Source: Arthrobacter sp. ok362 (lineage in GTDB: Bacteria > Actinomycetota > Actinomycetes > Actinomycetales > Micrococcaceae). From it: 64,000 nt of DNA. Where the stretch lies: contig NZ_FNGC01000005.1 in the NCBI RefSeq assembly GCF_900102785.1, forward strand, positions 215,382 through 279,381, in the 5' to 3' direction. The translations under genes and the position numbers were made by a program. Positions 34,189-42,291 of the stretch are shown one piece after another. Numbering within the stretch: the first letter of the stretch is position 1; every line of letters starts with the position of its first letter. The notes below the pieces were generated by a model that searched no databases, had not been told where the DNA came from, and was given only the letters and a program-made list of their open reading frames with translations.

Positions 34189-35409
34189 CTAGTGGGCCAC
34201 GGCGGCGGCGCCGTGTTCATCGATCAGGGCGCCGGTTTCGAAGCGCTCGAGTGCAAAGGGCTTGTTGAGTTTGTGCGGTGTGCCGGTGGCGATCGTGTGC
34301 GCGAACGTCAGCCCGGCAGCCGGTGTGCCCTTGAATCCGCCGGTTCCCCACCCGCAGTTGACGAACATGTTCTCTACCGGGGTGGTGCCCACGATCGGGG
34401 AGGCGTCCAAGGTGGTGTCCACGATTCCGCCCCACGTCCGGAGCACGTGGGCCCTGGCGAAGATCGGGAAGAGTTCGACGGCGGCGGCCATCTGGTGCTC
34501 GATCACGTGGAATGATCCGCGCTGGCCGTAGCCGTTGTATGAATCCACGCCGGCGCCCATGACCAGTTCGCCCTTGTGCGCCTGGGAGACATAGACGTGG
34601 ACGTGGTTGGACATGACCACGGTGGGGTGGACGGGCTCGTGGAGCTCGGACACCAGTGCCTGGAGGGGGTGGGACTGGATGGGAAGGCGGAAGCCGGCCA
34701 TTTCCGCCAGCACCGAACTGTGTCCTGCCGCGCAGAGGCCGACCTTTTCGGTGTGGATGGTGCCGCGGGTGGTCTTGACCCCCACCACCTTGTTCCCGTC
34801 CTTCAGGAAGCCGGTGACTTCGCAGTTCTGGATGATGTCCACGCCCAGCTCATCGCATTTGCGGGCGAACGCCCACGCGACGTGGTCGTGCTTGGCGATG
34901 CCGGCGCGCGGCTGGTAGGTGGCACCCATGACCGGGTAGCGGATGTTGTCGTTGATATTCAGGATGGGGCAGAGTTCCTTGACCTGCTGCGGGTCCAGCC
35001 ACTCGGCGTCGACGCCGTTGAGTTTGTTGGCTCCGACGCGGCGGACGCTTTCGCGGACGTCGCCCAGGGTGTGGGCCAGGTTCATGACCCCGCGCTGGCT
35101 GAACAGGAAGTCGTATTCGAGTTCTTCCGGCAGGATCTCCCACAGCTTCAAGGCGTGCTCGTAGATCGCCGCGCTCTCGTCCCAGAGGTAGTTGGAGCGG
35201 ATGATGGTGGTGTTCCGGGCCATGTTGCCGCCGGCGAGCCAGCCTTTTTCCAGGATGGCGATGTTGGTCATCCCGTGGTTCTTGGCCAGGTAATACGCCG
35301 TCGCCAGTCCATGTCCGCCGCCGCCCACAATCACGGCGTCGTAGGAGGACTTGGGGTCCGGATTGCGCCAGAGGAAGTCCGGGTGTTCCGGCAGGTGTTC
35401 GGTGGTCAT
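34189..35409 (-). CDS. soxB: Sarcosine oxidase, beta subunit
   Basis: A 406-residue FAD/FMN subunit that carries the sarcosine-oxidising site. The FAD fold is [21 protein letters not shown]; further landmarks are [41 protein letters not shown] and the C-terminal [25 protein letters not shown]. Its ATG overlaps the glyA stop by 4 bases. Length and order (glyA-soxBDAG) match operons known from Arthrobacter and Corynebacterium. Confidence 0.95.
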   Translation of the reverse strand: MTTEHLPEHPDFLWRNPDPKSSYDAVIVGGGGHGLATAYYLAKNHGMTNIAILEKGWLAGGNMARNTTIIRSNYLWDESAAIYEHALKLWEILPEELEYDFLFSQRGVMNLAHTLGDVRESVRRVGANKLNGVDAEWLDPQQVKELCPILNINDNIRYPVMGATYQPRAGIAKHDHVAWAFARKCDELGVDIIQNCEVTGFLKDGNKVVGVKTTRGTIHTEKVGLCAAGHSSVLAEMAGFRLPIQSHPLQALVSELHEPVHPTVVMSNHVHVYVSQAHKGELVMGAGVDSYNGYGQRGSFHVIEHQMAAAVELFPIFARAHVLRTWGGIVDTTLDASPIVGTTPVENMFVNCGWGTGGFKGTPAAGLTFAHTIATGTPHKLNKPFALERFETGALIDEHGAAAVAH

Positions 35410-36746
35410 TGTGCTGCTCCAATCAGTTCTGCCTCAAGCCCGGTTGCCGCTGTGCTGGTGCCGAGATGCGGGTAAAGGGGGAATTGGTCTGCGAGGGCGC
35501 TGACGCGTCCGCGCAGTTCAGCGGCGGTTTGGTCGCTGAGTTCGTTCCCTGGTGCCTGTGAGATGAGGGCGGAGGCGATGATGTCCGCCACTTCGGTGAA
35601 CTCCGCGGCACCGAAGCCGCGCATGGCCAGGGCGGGCGTGCCGATCCGCAGTCCGGAGGAGACCATGGGCGGGCGGGGATCGAACGGGACTGCGTTGCGG
35701 TTGACGGTGATGCCGATCCGGTGGAGCCTGTCTTCGGCCTGCTGCCCGTCCAGTTCCGAGTCCCGCAGGTCCACCAGGACCAGGTGCACGTCGGTGCCGC
35801 CGTTGACCACGGAGATCCCGGCCGCCGCGACGTCGTCCTTCAGGAGCCGGGACGCGAGAATCCTGGCGCCTTCGAGTGTGCGGTCCTGGCGTTCCTTGAA
35901 CTCGGGGGACGCCGCGATCTTGAAGGCCACGGCCTTGGCCGCGATCACGTGTTCCAGCGGGCCGCCTTGCTGGCCGGGAAACACGGCGCTATTGATCTTG
36001 CGCGCGTACTCCGCCTTGCCCAGGATCACGCCGCCGCGCGGGCCGCCGAGGGTCTTGTGTGTGGTGGTGGTGACGACGTCGGCGTAGGGGACCGGGTTCG
36101 GATGAAGCCCTGCGGCGACCAGGCCGGCAAAGTGCGCCATGTCGACCATGAGGTAGGCGCCCACGAGGTCGGCGATGCGCCGGAACTCGGCGAAGTCCAG
36201 CTGCCGGGAGTAGGCGGACCATCCGGCCACGATCATCTTGGGCCGGTGCTCAAGGGCCAACGCCTCGACCTCGGCCATGTCCACCAGGTGGTTGTGCTCG
36301 CTCACGTGGTACGGGACCACGTTGTAGAGCTTGCCGGAGAAATTGATCCGCATCCCGTGGGTGAGGTGGCCGCCGTGGGCCAGGGCCAGTCCCATGATGG
36401 TGTCGCCCGGTTCCAGGAGGGCGAACATGGCGGCGGCGTTGGCCTGAGCGCCGGAGTGGGGCTGCACGTTGGCGTACTCGGCGCCGAACAGGGCCTTGAC
36501 CCGGTCGATGGCGAGCTGTTCGATCACATCGACGTGCTCGCAGCCGCCGTAGTAGCGCTTGCCCGGGTAGCCCTCGGCGTACTTGTTGGTCAGCACCGAA
36601 CCCTGTGCCTCCATGACCCCGACGGGGGCGAAGTTCTCGGACGCAATCATTTCAAGGGTGGACTGCTGGCGCTTCAGTTCCCTCGCCACGGCCTGTTCGA
36701 CCTCGGGATCGACTACGGAAAGTCGCTCGTTCAACTGCTCAACCAC
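35406..36746 (-). CDS. glyA: Serine hydroxymethyltransferase
   Basis: A 446-residue PLP enzyme that joins glycine and methylene-THF into serine. It shows [43 protein letters not shown], the histidine-containing [13 protein letters not shown] and the PLP lysine in [17 protein letters not shown] start with AAAGGAG 5 bases before. As first gene of the sarcosine operon it is likely the catabolic paralogue, using both products of sarcosine oxidase. A palindromic GntR-type site lies in its promoter. Confidence 0.95.
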   Translation of the reverse strand: MVEQLNERLSVVDPEVEQAVARELKRQQSTLEMIASENFAPVGVMEAQGSVLTNKYAEGYPGKRYYGGCEHVDVIEQLAIDRVKALFGAEYANVQPHSGAQANAAAMFALLEPGDTIMGLALAHGGHLTHGMRINFSGKLYNVVPYHVSEHNHLVDMAEVEALALEHRPKMIVAGWSAYSRQLDFAEFRRIADLVGAYLMVDMAHFAGLVAAGLHPNPVPYADVVTTTTHKTLGGPRGGVILGKAEYARKINSAVFPGQQGGPLEHVIAAKAVAFKIAASPEFKERQDRTLEGARILASRLLKDDVAAAGISVVNGGTDVHLVLVDLRDSELDGQQAEDRLHRIGITVNRNAVPFDPRPPMVSSGLRIGTPALAMRGFGAAEFTEVADIIASALISQAPGNELSDQTAAELRGRVSALADQFPLYPHLGTSTAATGLEAELIGAAQ

Positions 36747-36778
36747 GGTTGCTCCTTTGAAATACCACTATTGCTATG

Positions 36779-36802
36779 ACTGATATATCAGTGTGAGGTC
36801 AA
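36779..36802. promoter_or_regulatory. GntR operator and promoter of the sarcosine operon
   Basis: Perfect palindrome ACTGATATATCAGT at 36779-36792. On the minus strand TTGACC (36802-36797) is placed as a -35 with the palindrome in the spacer and TCATAG as a possible -10 at 17 bases. A repressor bound here would block glyA-sox transcription. The divergent GntR gene at 36906 is the obvious candidate. Confidence 0.6.
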
Positions 36803-36905
36803 TGGTATGATTGAGATCACACCAGAGTCAATAGCTTGAAGCCAAGTGAAACCGGGCTTCCGGTTGAATTCCAGAAACGTTGAAATCCAGAAACGGAGCC
36901 GAGCT

Positions 36906-37577
36906 GTGAATGCACTCACCGTCCTGCCGCCCGCAGAGGACGAAGCACTCTCCCAGGCGGAGGCCGCGTACAGGCAGTTGCGCGACAAGCTGATCATGCT
37001 CGAGATCCGGCCGGGCGAGCCCATCAATGACGGACAGCTGGCCGCCGAGCTCGGTTTCGGACGCACTCCCGTGCGCGAGGCGATCAAGCGGCTGGAAGTC
37101 GACCATCTGGTGGTCTCCTATCCGCGGCGGGGTACCTTTGCCACCACTGTGGACTTCACGGAGCTGGCCGACGTCTCGGAAATCCGGGAACTGCTGGAAC
37201 CGCTGGCGGCGCGCCGGGCGGCAACGCGGGCCAACGCTGCCATGCGCCGGGAACTGCTGGATGTCGCCAAGACCATTGCGGAACTGGCCCCTAGCCCCGC
37301 AGAGTCCCGGGAGCTGATGCGCTACGACCTGACGGTGCACCGTCTGATCTACCGGGCCGCGGCCAACCCGCACTTGGAGGACACGCTGATCCGCTACGAC
37401 AACTTGGCCACGCGCATCTGGTGCCTGGTCCTGGACAAGGTCCCCTCGGTCAGCGGCCACATCACCGAGCACGTGGAGCTGCTCAAGGCGGTGGCCGAGG
37501 GCGACGCGGACAGGGCCGGCGAGCTCGCCCTGCACCACGTCACCAGCTTCGAGGAGACCATCCGCAAGGTGCTCTAG
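36906..37577 (+). CDS. GntR-family (FadR-type) transcriptional regulator
   Basis: A 223-residue GntR regulator. The N-terminal winged helix is AYRQLRDKLIMLEIRPGEPINDGQLAAELGFGRTPVREAIKRLEVDHLVVSYPRRGTFAT; the all-helical FCD ligand domain follows with its metal-type residues (LMRYDLTVHRLIY, ITEHVELLKAV). It is divergent from glyA-soxBDAG and most likely represses that operon until sarcosine, glycine or a related compound is present. GTG start with GGAG 7 bases upstream. Confidence 0.9.
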   Translation: MNALTVLPPAEDEALSQAEAAYRQLRDKLIMLEIRPGEPINDGQLAAELGFGRTPVREAIKRLEVDHLVVSYPRRGTFATTVDFTELADVSEIRELLEPLAARRAATRANAAMRRELLDVAKTIAELAPSPAESRELMRYDLTVHRLIYRAAANPHLEDTLIRYDNLATRIWCLVLDKVPSVSGHITEHVELLKAVAEGDADRAGELALHHVTSFEETIRKVL

Positions 37578-37606
37578 CCGCCGTCGCTCCTGTTGCCGGC
37601 CGCCGG
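37577..37606. repeat. Direct repeat copy 1 flanking a REP-like element
   Basis: GCCGTCGCTCCTGTTGCCGG matches about 30 bases at 37731-37762 (GCCGTCGTCCCTGTTACCGG) with a few differences. The two copies bracket the palindrome at 37651-37710, as a target duplication or a repeated module would. Confidence 0.5.
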
Positions 37607-37650
37607 TGAGCTGCCGCACGGCCCCGTCCGCGACGTCGCCTTCCGCCGAT

Positions 37651-37710
37651 ATCGCCGGAAACGTGCGAGCCCGCTGTAAGCTTCCGGCGAACTGGCACGC
37701 TTCCGGCGAT
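37651..37710. repeat. REP-like palindromic element
   Basis: ATCGCCGGAAACGTGC (37651-37666) and GCACGCTTCCGGCGAT (37695-37710) pair at 15 of 16 positions, and TTCCGGCGA occurs again in the loop. This looks like a dispersed intergenic repeat of the REP/BIME type. Genome-wide copy number is needed to confirm. Confidence 0.55.
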
Positions 37711-37730
37711 TTTGGCGGCCGGAGTCACCT

Positions 37731-37762
37731 CCCGCCGTCGTCCCTGTTACCGGCCGCGGTTC
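37731..37762. repeat. Direct repeat copy 2 flanking a REP-like element
   Basis: Second copy of the roughly 30-base sequence at 37577-37606. See that entry. Confidence 0.5.
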
Positions 37763-37957
37763 TGCATGACGTGCTTGGTCCTGGAGTAGTGCGACGCGCC
37801 TCGTGCCCGACGATGCGGAAAATACTCATCGACACCCGAATTCCCTCTCTGTCAGCCTGTCGTGAGACAGGTTGTCTTAGCGACAGGCAGACGGGGCGGG
37901 CATGACGATTTCGCGCGTCGCTGAACGGAATGCGCGCCGCGTTGTCCACACCGGGTG

Positions 37958-38230
37958 GCGGCGAACCTCTTGGTCAACGTCCGCGACGACGGTCCCGGCG
38001 AACTGTCCGCGGCGGCACCGACCACGGTCCGCCTCGCCCGGCGCGTCGAAGCCCTTGACGGCATCATGTCGGTGGATGTGATGCCTGGCTGGGGTGCCGA
38101 CGTCGCCGTCTCACTCCCCTCGATCCGCCGGCCCGCCGCCTGGCCGACGTCTCCGACTGGAAGCTCGGCGGGCGCGAACTCGAGGTGCTCCGTGATCAAT
38201 GGCTTCCCCCGGGTGCTCCATGCGCCTTGA
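37958..38230 (+). pseudogene. Remnant of a sensor-kinase/LuxR-type regulator gene
   Basis: The first frame reads AANLLVNVRDDGPGELSAAAPTTVRLARRVEALDGIMSVDVMPGWGADVAVSLP, which looks like the G-box end of a NarL-type histidine kinase ATPase domain. After a frameshift near 38115 the neighbouring frame continues PLDPPARRLADVSDWKLGGRELEVLRDQWLPPGAP, resembling the start of a LuxR helix-turn-helix (RELEVL). No start codon, phosphoacceptor domain or full HTH remains, so this is a decayed fragment. Confidence 0.55.
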
Positions 38231-38366
38231 TTAAACCACTTAACGCAATATCGGCTGCGTCACACATCCCGGCATAGGATCGAAAGTGTGGAACTAACCG
38301 AGAGGACGCTATAGGCGCCCTTGTGGCGGGTAAGCAAGCCGCAGAAACTACTTGAGAGTATGGATC

Positions 38367-39176
38367 ATGGCTTCGAACAATAACCCCGAATCCGACGTCG
38401 ATACGGAGGGCGGCCAGCACGGAGGCGTCCAGTCAGTGGACCGGGCCCTGGCGGTCCTGGAAATCCTGGCCCGTGACGGCCATGCCGGCGTGAGCGATAT
38501 CGCCGAGGAGATGGGTATCCACAAGTCCACCGTCTCCCGGCTGCTGGGTTCGCTGGTAAGCAGGGAGATGGTCCACCAGAACAGCGAACGCGGAAAGTAC
38601 CAGCTGGGCTTCGGCATCCTCCGGCTGGCAAGCTCCATCCCCGGGCGGCTGAGCCTGGTCCGCGAGGCCCGCCCTGTGCTGGAAAGCCTTGCGGAGGAAT
38701 TCAAGGAGACAGTGAACCTGGCCGTCCTGCGCTCCAACTATGCCGTCAATGTGGATCAGGCCATGGGACCGTCAACGCTGGCCACGTACGACTGGGTGGG
38801 CAACCTGACGCCGCTCCACGCGACGTCCAGCGGAAAGGTCCTGCTCGCGGCGCTGTCCGCGGACGATCGGGACCGCATCCTGAAAGAGACCGGGCTTCCG
38901 GCCCGGACGCCGCGCACCATCACAAACCGGAGCAAGCTGGAGAACCAGCTCCTCGACGTCGCCCGCGACGGCTACGGGGTGGTCCGGGAAGAGTTCGAAA
39001 TCGGGCTCAACTCGATGTCCGTGCCGGTGTACAACCATATGGGATCAGTGATCGGTGCCGTCAGTATTTCCGGACCGGCATTCCGGTTTGATCCGGAAAA
39101 GACGCCCGGGCTCCTGGAGGCACTGAAGCAGGCAGGCCTCCAGATCAGCGCGAACATGGGCTACTCCCGGCGTTAA
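38367..39176 (+). CDS. IclR-family transcriptional regulator
   Basis: A 269-residue IclR protein. The N-terminal HTH is VQSVDRALAVLEILARDGHAGVSDIAEEMGIHKSTVSRLLGSLVSREMV; the ligand domain shows LHATSSGKVLLAAL and the C-terminal VPVYNHMGSVIGAVSISGPAFRF. Convergent with the Rieske oxygenase gene and next to the betaine and choline genes, it is the best candidate for the protein that reads the TTGCGT motif found at several promoters in this island. The start MASNNNPES is chosen over a TTG 5 codons upstream. Confidence 0.9.
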   Translation: MASNNNPESDVDTEGGQHGGVQSVDRALAVLEILARDGHAGVSDIAEEMGIHKSTVSRLLGSLVSREMVHQNSERGKYQLGFGILRLASSIPGRLSLVREARPVLESLAEEFKETVNLAVLRSNYAVNVDQAMGPSTLATYDWVGNLTPLHATSSGKVLLAALSADDRDRILKETGLPARTPRTITNRSKLENQLLDVARDGYGVVREEFEIGLNSMSVPVYNHMGSVIGAVSISGPAFRFDPEKTPGLLEALKQAGLQISANMGYSRR

Positions 39177-39183
39177 AAATTTA

Positions 39184-39216
39184 GGACCCGCCGAAACCAG
39201 TGGTTCCGGCGGGTCC
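39184..39216. terminator. Bidirectional terminator between IclR and Rieske oxygenase genes
   Basis: GGACCCGCCG (39184-39193) pairs perfectly with CGGCGGGTCC (39207-39216), with an inner AACC/GGTT pair. On the leftward strand it is followed by TAAATTTTT. Confidence 0.8.
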
Positions 39217-39233
39217 TCCGTTGGAAGCAGGGC

Positions 39234-40370
39234 TCAGTGGCCGGGGGTAACGTCGCCCACCTTCTGCTGGACCCAGTCGTGGAACGCGCCGATGTGGTGC
39301 TCGCTCGGGACCAGCACGCCGCCCTTGGCATAGACCTTTGAGCCCATGGCCGGCTGGCAGCGCTCGCAGGCGTCGAAGTCCTGCTCGTTGACGCGGTGGA
39401 AGAGCTCCACCGAGGCGCTGACGTCCTTGCCACTTTCCACAACGCTGGGAAGGTACAGCCAGTCGCATTCAACGATGGTGTGGTCAGCGGCCATGGGGAA
39501 CATGCGGTGGATGATCACGTGGTCCGGAACCAGGTTGACGAAGACCGTCGGCTTGATCGTCACTGCGTAATAGCGCCGGTCCTGGCCCTCTCCCACGCCC
39601 GGAATCCGGTCCAGCCCTTCTGAGCCGTCGATGGTGAAGCCCTTGATATCCTCGCCGAATTCGGCACCGTGGCCCACGAAGTACTGGGCGGCCAGGCCGT
39701 CGGCAAATTCAGGCAACACCTCCGTGAGCTCAGGGTGGATGGTGGCGCAGTGGTAGCACTCCATGAAGTTCTCGATGATGAGCTTCCAGTTGGCCTTCAC
39801 GTCGTACTTAATCCGGCGCCCCAGGCTCAGGTTGGCGATGTCATAGTCCTCCACCGCCTGCAGATCCCCGAGCCGTTCCTCGATGGCGCCCATGACATCC
39901 TCTTCGAACGACGGCGGCTCGTCGGCAAGGCAGACCCACACATACCCGAGGTACTCGCGGATGTGGACCTTCACGAGCCCGTACTCGTCCCGGTCGATGT
40001 CCGGCATCTTAGTCAGGTTGGGAGCCGCAATGAGCTTGCCGTCAAAGTCGTAGGTCCAGGCGTGATAGGGGCACTGGAATGAGCGTGCAGCTTCGCCTTG
40101 CTCCTCCATGCACAGCTTGACACCACGGTGCCGGCACACGTTGTAGAAGGCGCGGATGCCGCCCTTGCGGGTGCGGCTGATCAGCACGCTCTCCCGTCCC
40201 ACCTGCACCGTCCGCCACGCCCCGGGCTTGTCCAGATCGGCGGACCGGACTGCGCAGAACCACATCTGCTCGAAAATGCGCTCCTGCTCGGCGCGGAAGA
40301 TCTCTTCGCTGATGTAGGCCTGGCCTGGAAGGGTGGGGATCAGGCTGGGCGTGAAGACTTCGGTAGTCAT
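39234..40370 (-). CDS. gbcA: Rieske oxygenase, probable glycine betaine monooxygenase
   Basis: A 378-residue Rieske non-heme iron oxygenase alpha subunit. The 2Fe-2S cluster ligands are in CRHRGVKLC and CPYHAWTYD; the mononuclear iron site is in IIENFMECYHCATIHPELTEV. This pattern and the context match GbcA, which demethylates glycine betaine to dimethylglycine plus formaldehyde; stachydrine or carnitine demethylases are close alternatives. An in-frame C-terminal CERCQP is unusual. Unlike Pseudomonas, no GbcB-type reductase is present; a separate FAD reductase gene lies 53 bases upstream and a Rieske ferredoxin gene diverges from it. Confidence 0.85.
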   Translation of the reverse strand: MTTEVFTPSLIPTLPGQAYISEEIFRAEQERIFEQMWFCAVRSADLDKPGAWRTVQVGRESVLISRTRKGGIRAFYNVCRHRGVKLCMEEQGEAARSFQCPYHAWTYDFDGKLIAAPNLTKMPDIDRDEYGLVKVHIREYLGYVWVCLADEPPSFEEDVMGAIEERLGDLQAVEDYDIANLSLGRRIKYDVKANWKLIIENFMECYHCATIHPELTEVLPEFADGLAAQYFVGHGAEFGEDIKGFTIDGSEGLDRIPGVGEGQDRRYYAVTIKPTVFVNLVPDHVIIHRMFPMAADHTIVECDWLYLPSVVESGKDVSASVELFHRVNEQDFDACERCQPAMGSKVYAKGGVLVPSEHHIGAFHDWVQQKVGDVTPGH

Positions 40371-40423
40371 TCTTTAACTCCTCTGCGGTGACTGACGGCG
40401 GGGTCTGGAAGGTCTGTAGGGGA

Positions 40424-41665
40424 TCAGATGAAACTGGGGGATGCTGCCAGCACAGGCTGGGCGGCGGCCGCAGTGGCTTGGGTTGCAACTGCTCGTTCGG
40501 CGTTGAGCTGCCGCCGCCACTTGGTGAAGAGGCGGGGCTGGTTGGCGCCGAGGACGGCTACAGGCTGGCCGCCTCGATAGTAGACGGCCACGAAGCTGTG
40601 GGCCGCGGGATCCCCAGCCTCTATGTCCACCCGGTCAGCGTCCCGGGCGTGACCGGCGAATTGGATCCTGACGTTGTACTGGTCGGACCAGAAGTACGGC
40701 AGGTTCAGCGGCTGACGGACGGCGCCCGGCTCAAGGAGCGCCGTGACGGCGAGTGCCGGGCGCTCCGTTGCACCGCTCCAGTGCTCCACGCGCCGGTGTT
40801 CCCCGGAGTCTTCGTCCAGCCACGCAGCACAATCCCCGACGGCCACCACCCCCGGCGCGTTGGTCCGGCCCATCGGATCGCAGAGGACGCCGTCGCCGAG
40901 TTCGAGACCGGAGCCGGCAAGCCAGGCTGTGTTGGGTTCGGCACCGATGGCCACCAGGACGACGTCGGCAGGCACGTAGCGGCCGTCCGCGAGGCGGAGC
41001 CCGCTGACAACTCCCTCGCCGCTGTAATAGGACTCGATGGAAGCGTCACAAATCAGCTCCACCCCGTTAATTTCATGTAACGCGGCCAGGGTCCCCGCCA
41101 TCTCCGCACCCAGCGGGCGGCTGAGCGGAACGGCGCCCGAGCAGATGACCGTGACTTCAACCCCGAGCGCGCGGGCGGTGGAGGCAACCTCAGCGCCGAT
41201 GAAGCCCCCGCCTACGATGACGAGCCTCGCCCCCGGCACCAGTTCGGGAGCGAGGTCCTGCGCGTCGTGCAGGGTCCGCAGCGTAAAGACGTTCGCCAGC
41301 CCGGCGAGCTCCGGCAGTGTCCGGGCGTACGCCCCGGTGGCAATGACCACGCTGTCGGCCTTTATTTCCGTGCCGTCGTCGAGTGTTACCGTCCGGGTCG
41401 CGGCATCCAGGCTGCGTGCTGCTGCGCCGAGCAGCCACTCGGCCTGAAGCGGATCTGCGCCTTCACCGTCTTCTGGACTCTCCAGCCTGAGGTGTTCCGG
41501 GGTCATCTTTCCCGCCAGGAAATCCTTGGACAGGGGCGGCCGATCATAGGGCCGATGCGGCTCATCGCCGATGAGGACGAGCCTTCCTGCGAAGCCTTGG
41601 GCGCGGGCTGCACGGGCGGCCGAGATTCCCGCCAAAGATGCCCCCACTATTGCCATTGTCTGCAT
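40424..41665 (-). CDS. FAD-dependent ferredoxin reductase
   Basis: A 413-residue reductase of the putidaredoxin-reductase/BphA4 class. FAD motif AIVGASLAGISAARAARAQGFAGRLVLIGDEPHRPYDRPPLSKDFLAG, NADH motif LVIVGGGFIGAEVASTARALG, and NAPGVVAVGDCAAW. It moves electrons from NADH to a ferredoxin, here most likely the Rieske ferredoxin encoded divergently at 41897, for the oxygenase at 39234. The ATG at 41665 follows GGAAGG. A perfect TTGCGT-ATG-ACGCAA palindrome lies 31 bases upstream. Confidence 0.9.
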   Translation of the reverse strand: MQTMAIVGASLAGISAARAARAQGFAGRLVLIGDEPHRPYDRPPLSKDFLAGKMTPEHLRLESPEDGEGADPLQAEWLLGAAARSLDAATRTVTLDDGTEIKADSVVIATGAYARTLPELAGLANVFTLRTLHDAQDLAPELVPGARLVIVGGGFIGAEVASTARALGVEVTVICSGAVPLSRPLGAEMAGTLAALHEINGVELICDASIESYYSGEGVVSGLRLADGRYVPADVVLVAIGAEPNTAWLAGSGLELGDGVLCDPMGRTNAPGVVAVGDCAAWLDEDSGEHRRVEHWSGATERPALAVTALLEPGAVRQPLNLPYFWSDQYNVRIQFAGHARDADRVDIEAGDPAAHSFVAVYYRGGQPVAVLGANQPRLFTKWRRQLNAERAVATQATAAAAQPVLAASPSFI

Positions 41666-41695
41666 GGCCGCCTTCCGATAACGAAATGGAACTAA

Positions 41696-41710
41696 TTGCG
41701 TATGACGCAA
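41696..41710. promoter_or_regulatory. TTGCGT motif A: perfect inverted repeat
   Basis: TTGCGT-ATG-ACGCAA, perfect 6-bp arms, 31 bases upstream of the ferredoxin reductase start. Same pattern as sites at 41817, 55231 and, more loosely, 55483. Likely an IclR-type operator. Confidence 0.6.
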
Positions 41711-41816
41711 CAACATTCTCTATGCGAGACAGCGTGACGCAGACCACCAGGGGGTGTCAAGGGTCGGTTTCATCAAAGGGAACCCTTGACAAGGCAGTGT
41801 GGCATAGATCACTCTG

Positions 41817-41830
41817 TTGCGTATTGTGAT
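41817..41830. promoter_or_regulatory. TTGCGT motif B: half-conserved site
   Basis: TTGCGTATTGTGAT, with an intact left arm and degenerate right arm, 75 bases upstream of the Rieske ferredoxin gene and just after a possible promoter (TTGACA at 41786-41791). Similar to sites at 41696 and 55231. Confidence 0.45.
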
Positions 41831-41896
41831 CGGCGTTGATGATGGCACAACCCGCCGACCGGGCTGAGCCTGTCAACTGGGAAAGAGGTTTATCAG

Positions 41897-42247
41897 ATGC
41901 ACATCGCCTGCCCACTCACCGCATTGGCTCCCGGAGAAGCCCTTCGTCTCCACACGTCCCCACCGATCGCCGTCTTCCACACGGAGGATGGCGAATTGTT
42001 CGCACTGGACGACACCTGCACCCACCAGGACGCGTCGCTCGCGGACGGTTGGGTGGAAGGCTGCGAGGTGGAGTGCCCCCTTCACGCTTCGAAGTTCAAT
42101 CTCCGCACGGGTGAAGTGGACGCGCCGCCGGCCAAGTTGCCGGTGCGGGTCCACAAGGTCTCCGTGGTGGACGGCCAGATCATGGTCGAGGAATCGAGCG
42201 AGGCCCCCAACCTTCCACCAGGCCTGACCGTTAACGGCCACGTCTAG
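41897..42247 (+). CDS. Rieske-type ferredoxin
   Basis: A 116-residue small Rieske protein. Cluster ligands are in CTHQDASLADG (Cys-x-His) and CPLHASKFNL (Cys-x2-His). It would carry electrons from the FAD reductase encoded divergently to the betaine oxygenase. AGAGG is placed 8 bases before the ATG. It is the first gene of a rightward run continuing with purU, dimethylglycine oxidase, betA, betB and the ABC transporter. Confidence 0.93.
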   Translation: MHIACPLTALAPGEALRLHTSPPIAVFHTEDGELFALDDTCTHQDASLADGWVEGCEVECPLHASKFNLRTGEVDAPPAKLPVRVHKVSVVDGQIMVEESSEAPNLPPGLTVNGHV

Positions 42248-42291
42248 AGACCACCAGGCAGTGCTCCATTTCAAGCTAAGAGGTGAAGTTC

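Noticed and set aside
42283..42291. GTG 42283 as the start of the second PurU
   Set aside because: The purine-rich AGAGG abuts it with no spacer; the TTG at 42292 has normal spacing. Kept as an alternative, not the main call.
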